Below are positions 63,462 through 64,000 of a DNA stretch of 64,000 bases, piece by piece. Source of the DNA: an uncultured Paracoccaceae bacterium (GTDB taxonomy: Bacteria > Pseudomonadota > Alphaproteobacteria > Rhodobacterales > Rhodobacteraceae); NCBI GenBank assembly GCA_938002605.1, contig CALLAF010000017.1, forward strand, positions 1-64,000, written 5' to 3'. A program made the translations under genes and the position numbers. The notes under the pieces were generated by a model that worked only from the letters and a program-made list of their open reading frames with translations, was not told the DNA's origin and searched no databases. Each line of letters opens with the position of its first letter. Position 1 is the stretch's first letter.

Positions 63462-64000
63462 ATGACGAAACTTGGTGTTGGCATCATTGGATGCGGTAAT
63501 ATTTCGACCTCTTATCTTAAACTGGCTCCGCTGTTTAAATCGCTTGATGTTAAGGCGGTCGCAGATATCAACATGGACGCGGCCAAGGCACGGGCCGCAG
63601 AATTTGGCGTGCGCGCTGAAACTGTCGCTGACTTGCTCGCTGTGGATGACGTTGATGTAATCGTCAACTTGACCATTCCCGATGTGCATTTCGCGGTGAC
63701 AAAACAGATCATCGAAGCAGGCAAGCACGCCTATTCCGAAAAGCCATTGGTGTTGACCTTGGAAGAAGGCAAAGAATTGCGTGATTTAGCAGCCTCTAAG
63801 GGGCTGCGTATTGGGTCCGCGCCGGATACGTTTCTGGGTGGATCGCATCAGCTTGCACGCGCACAAATTGACGCGGGCAAGGTTGGGCGTATCATCGGCG
63901 GCACCTGTCACGTGATGGGCCACGGTATGGAAGCATGGCACCCGAACCCCGATTTTTTCTTCAAACCCGGCGGTGGTCCGGTGTTGGATATGGGCCCTTA
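63462..64000 (+). CDS. Gfo/Idh/MocA-family oxidoreductase (partial, cut by window end)
   Basis: The first 179 residues are visible, from an ATG with AGGAGG upstream. They show the Rossmann start LGVGIIGCGNISTSYLKLAP, VDVIVNLTIPDVHF, the lysine motif YSEKPLVLTLEEGKELRDLA and GGGPVLDMGP. This is an NAD(P)-dependent sugar dehydrogenase type, likely acting with the upstream isomerase. The 3' end lies outside the window. Confidence 0.9.
   Translation, partial: MTKLGVGIIGCGNISTSYLKLAPLFKSLDVKAVADINMDAAKARAAEFGVRAETVADLLAVDDVDVIVNLTIPDVHFAVTKQIIEAGKHAYSEKPLVLTLEEGKELRDLAASKGLRIGSAPDTFLGGSHQLARAQIDAGKVGRIIGGTCHVMGHGMEAWHPNPDFFFKPGGGPVLDMGP

Overview
The window is a chromosomal segment of an alphaproteobacterium, most likely a marine member of the Rhodobacteraceae (Roseobacter group). 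This rests on the protein families, the neighbourhoods (rpmH-rnpA-yidD, serA-serC with divergent serB, dapD/dapE, a CenR-like response regulator, hspQ, a stand-alone SelD-N-type flavoprotein) and the moderately GC-rich coding style. It holds a mobile element at the left, a long block of ordinary host genes with a few accessory islets, and a sugar-catabolic operon cut by the right edge.

Region 1 (1 to about 13,968) is a Tn7-like transposon lodged just downstream of the 3' end of a tRNA-Arg(ACG) gene. Its core is tnsA-tnsB-tnsC-tniQ, four overlapping genes on the minus strand. Its ends carry inverted clusters of a repeated ACATAGTT-TGCC motif. Beyond the core it holds a Ner-like regulator with an SD-supported TTG start, a divergent 229-residue protein with three apparent helix-turn-helix units, and a toxin cargo. 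The cargo is a 1740-residue cysteine-free RTX protein with an HNH/AHH-type nuclease motif at its extreme N-terminus and a C-terminal type I secretion tail, preceded by an Imm11/DUF1629-like putative immunity gene. No CRISPR array, Cas gene or type I exporter is visible. The toxin/immunity cargo on a tRNA-targeting Tn7-like element, together with the extra multi-HTH protein, is the most interesting part of the window.

Region 2 (14 to 33 kb) is host chromosome. It has a DedA-like membrane protein / flavoprotein disulfide reductase / histidine kinase operon, the rpmH-rnpA-yidD-ttcA cluster, a PstS-like protein with an OmpA-like tail, lolA, a lytic transglycosylase lipoprotein, an AEC transporter, hspQ, yaaA, a thiolase and a VOC protein flanking a perfect 16-bp palindrome. 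A compact five-gene run follows: ABC ATPase, FtsX-like permease, AttH/CrtC lipocalin-like protein, PPOX flavoprotein and an orphan SelD-N-type flavoprotein.

Region 3 (33 to 56 kb) holds the serine pathway (serA, serC, divergent serB, with a switch-like leader before serC), metC, a CenR-like response regulator, a possible tiny ORF wrapped in hairpins, ribA, an L,D-transpeptidase, rppH, rnr, and the lysine/peptidoglycan genes dapE and dapD. Between dapE and dapD lies an islet with a second RTX protein (parallel beta-helix) and a lipoprotein.

Region 4 (54.3 to 64 kb) is a beta-mannoside utilisation locus: a gluconokinase, a LacI-family repressor, and a divergent operon for a sugar-binding protein, two permeases, an ATPase, a GH2 beta-mannosidase, a sugar isomerase/epimerase and a Gfo/Idh/MocA oxidoreductase cut by the window edge. 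Paired 13-bp direct repeats and a CG-centred palindrome in the regulator-transporter gap are candidate operators.

All family names come from reading translated sequence; no database search was run.
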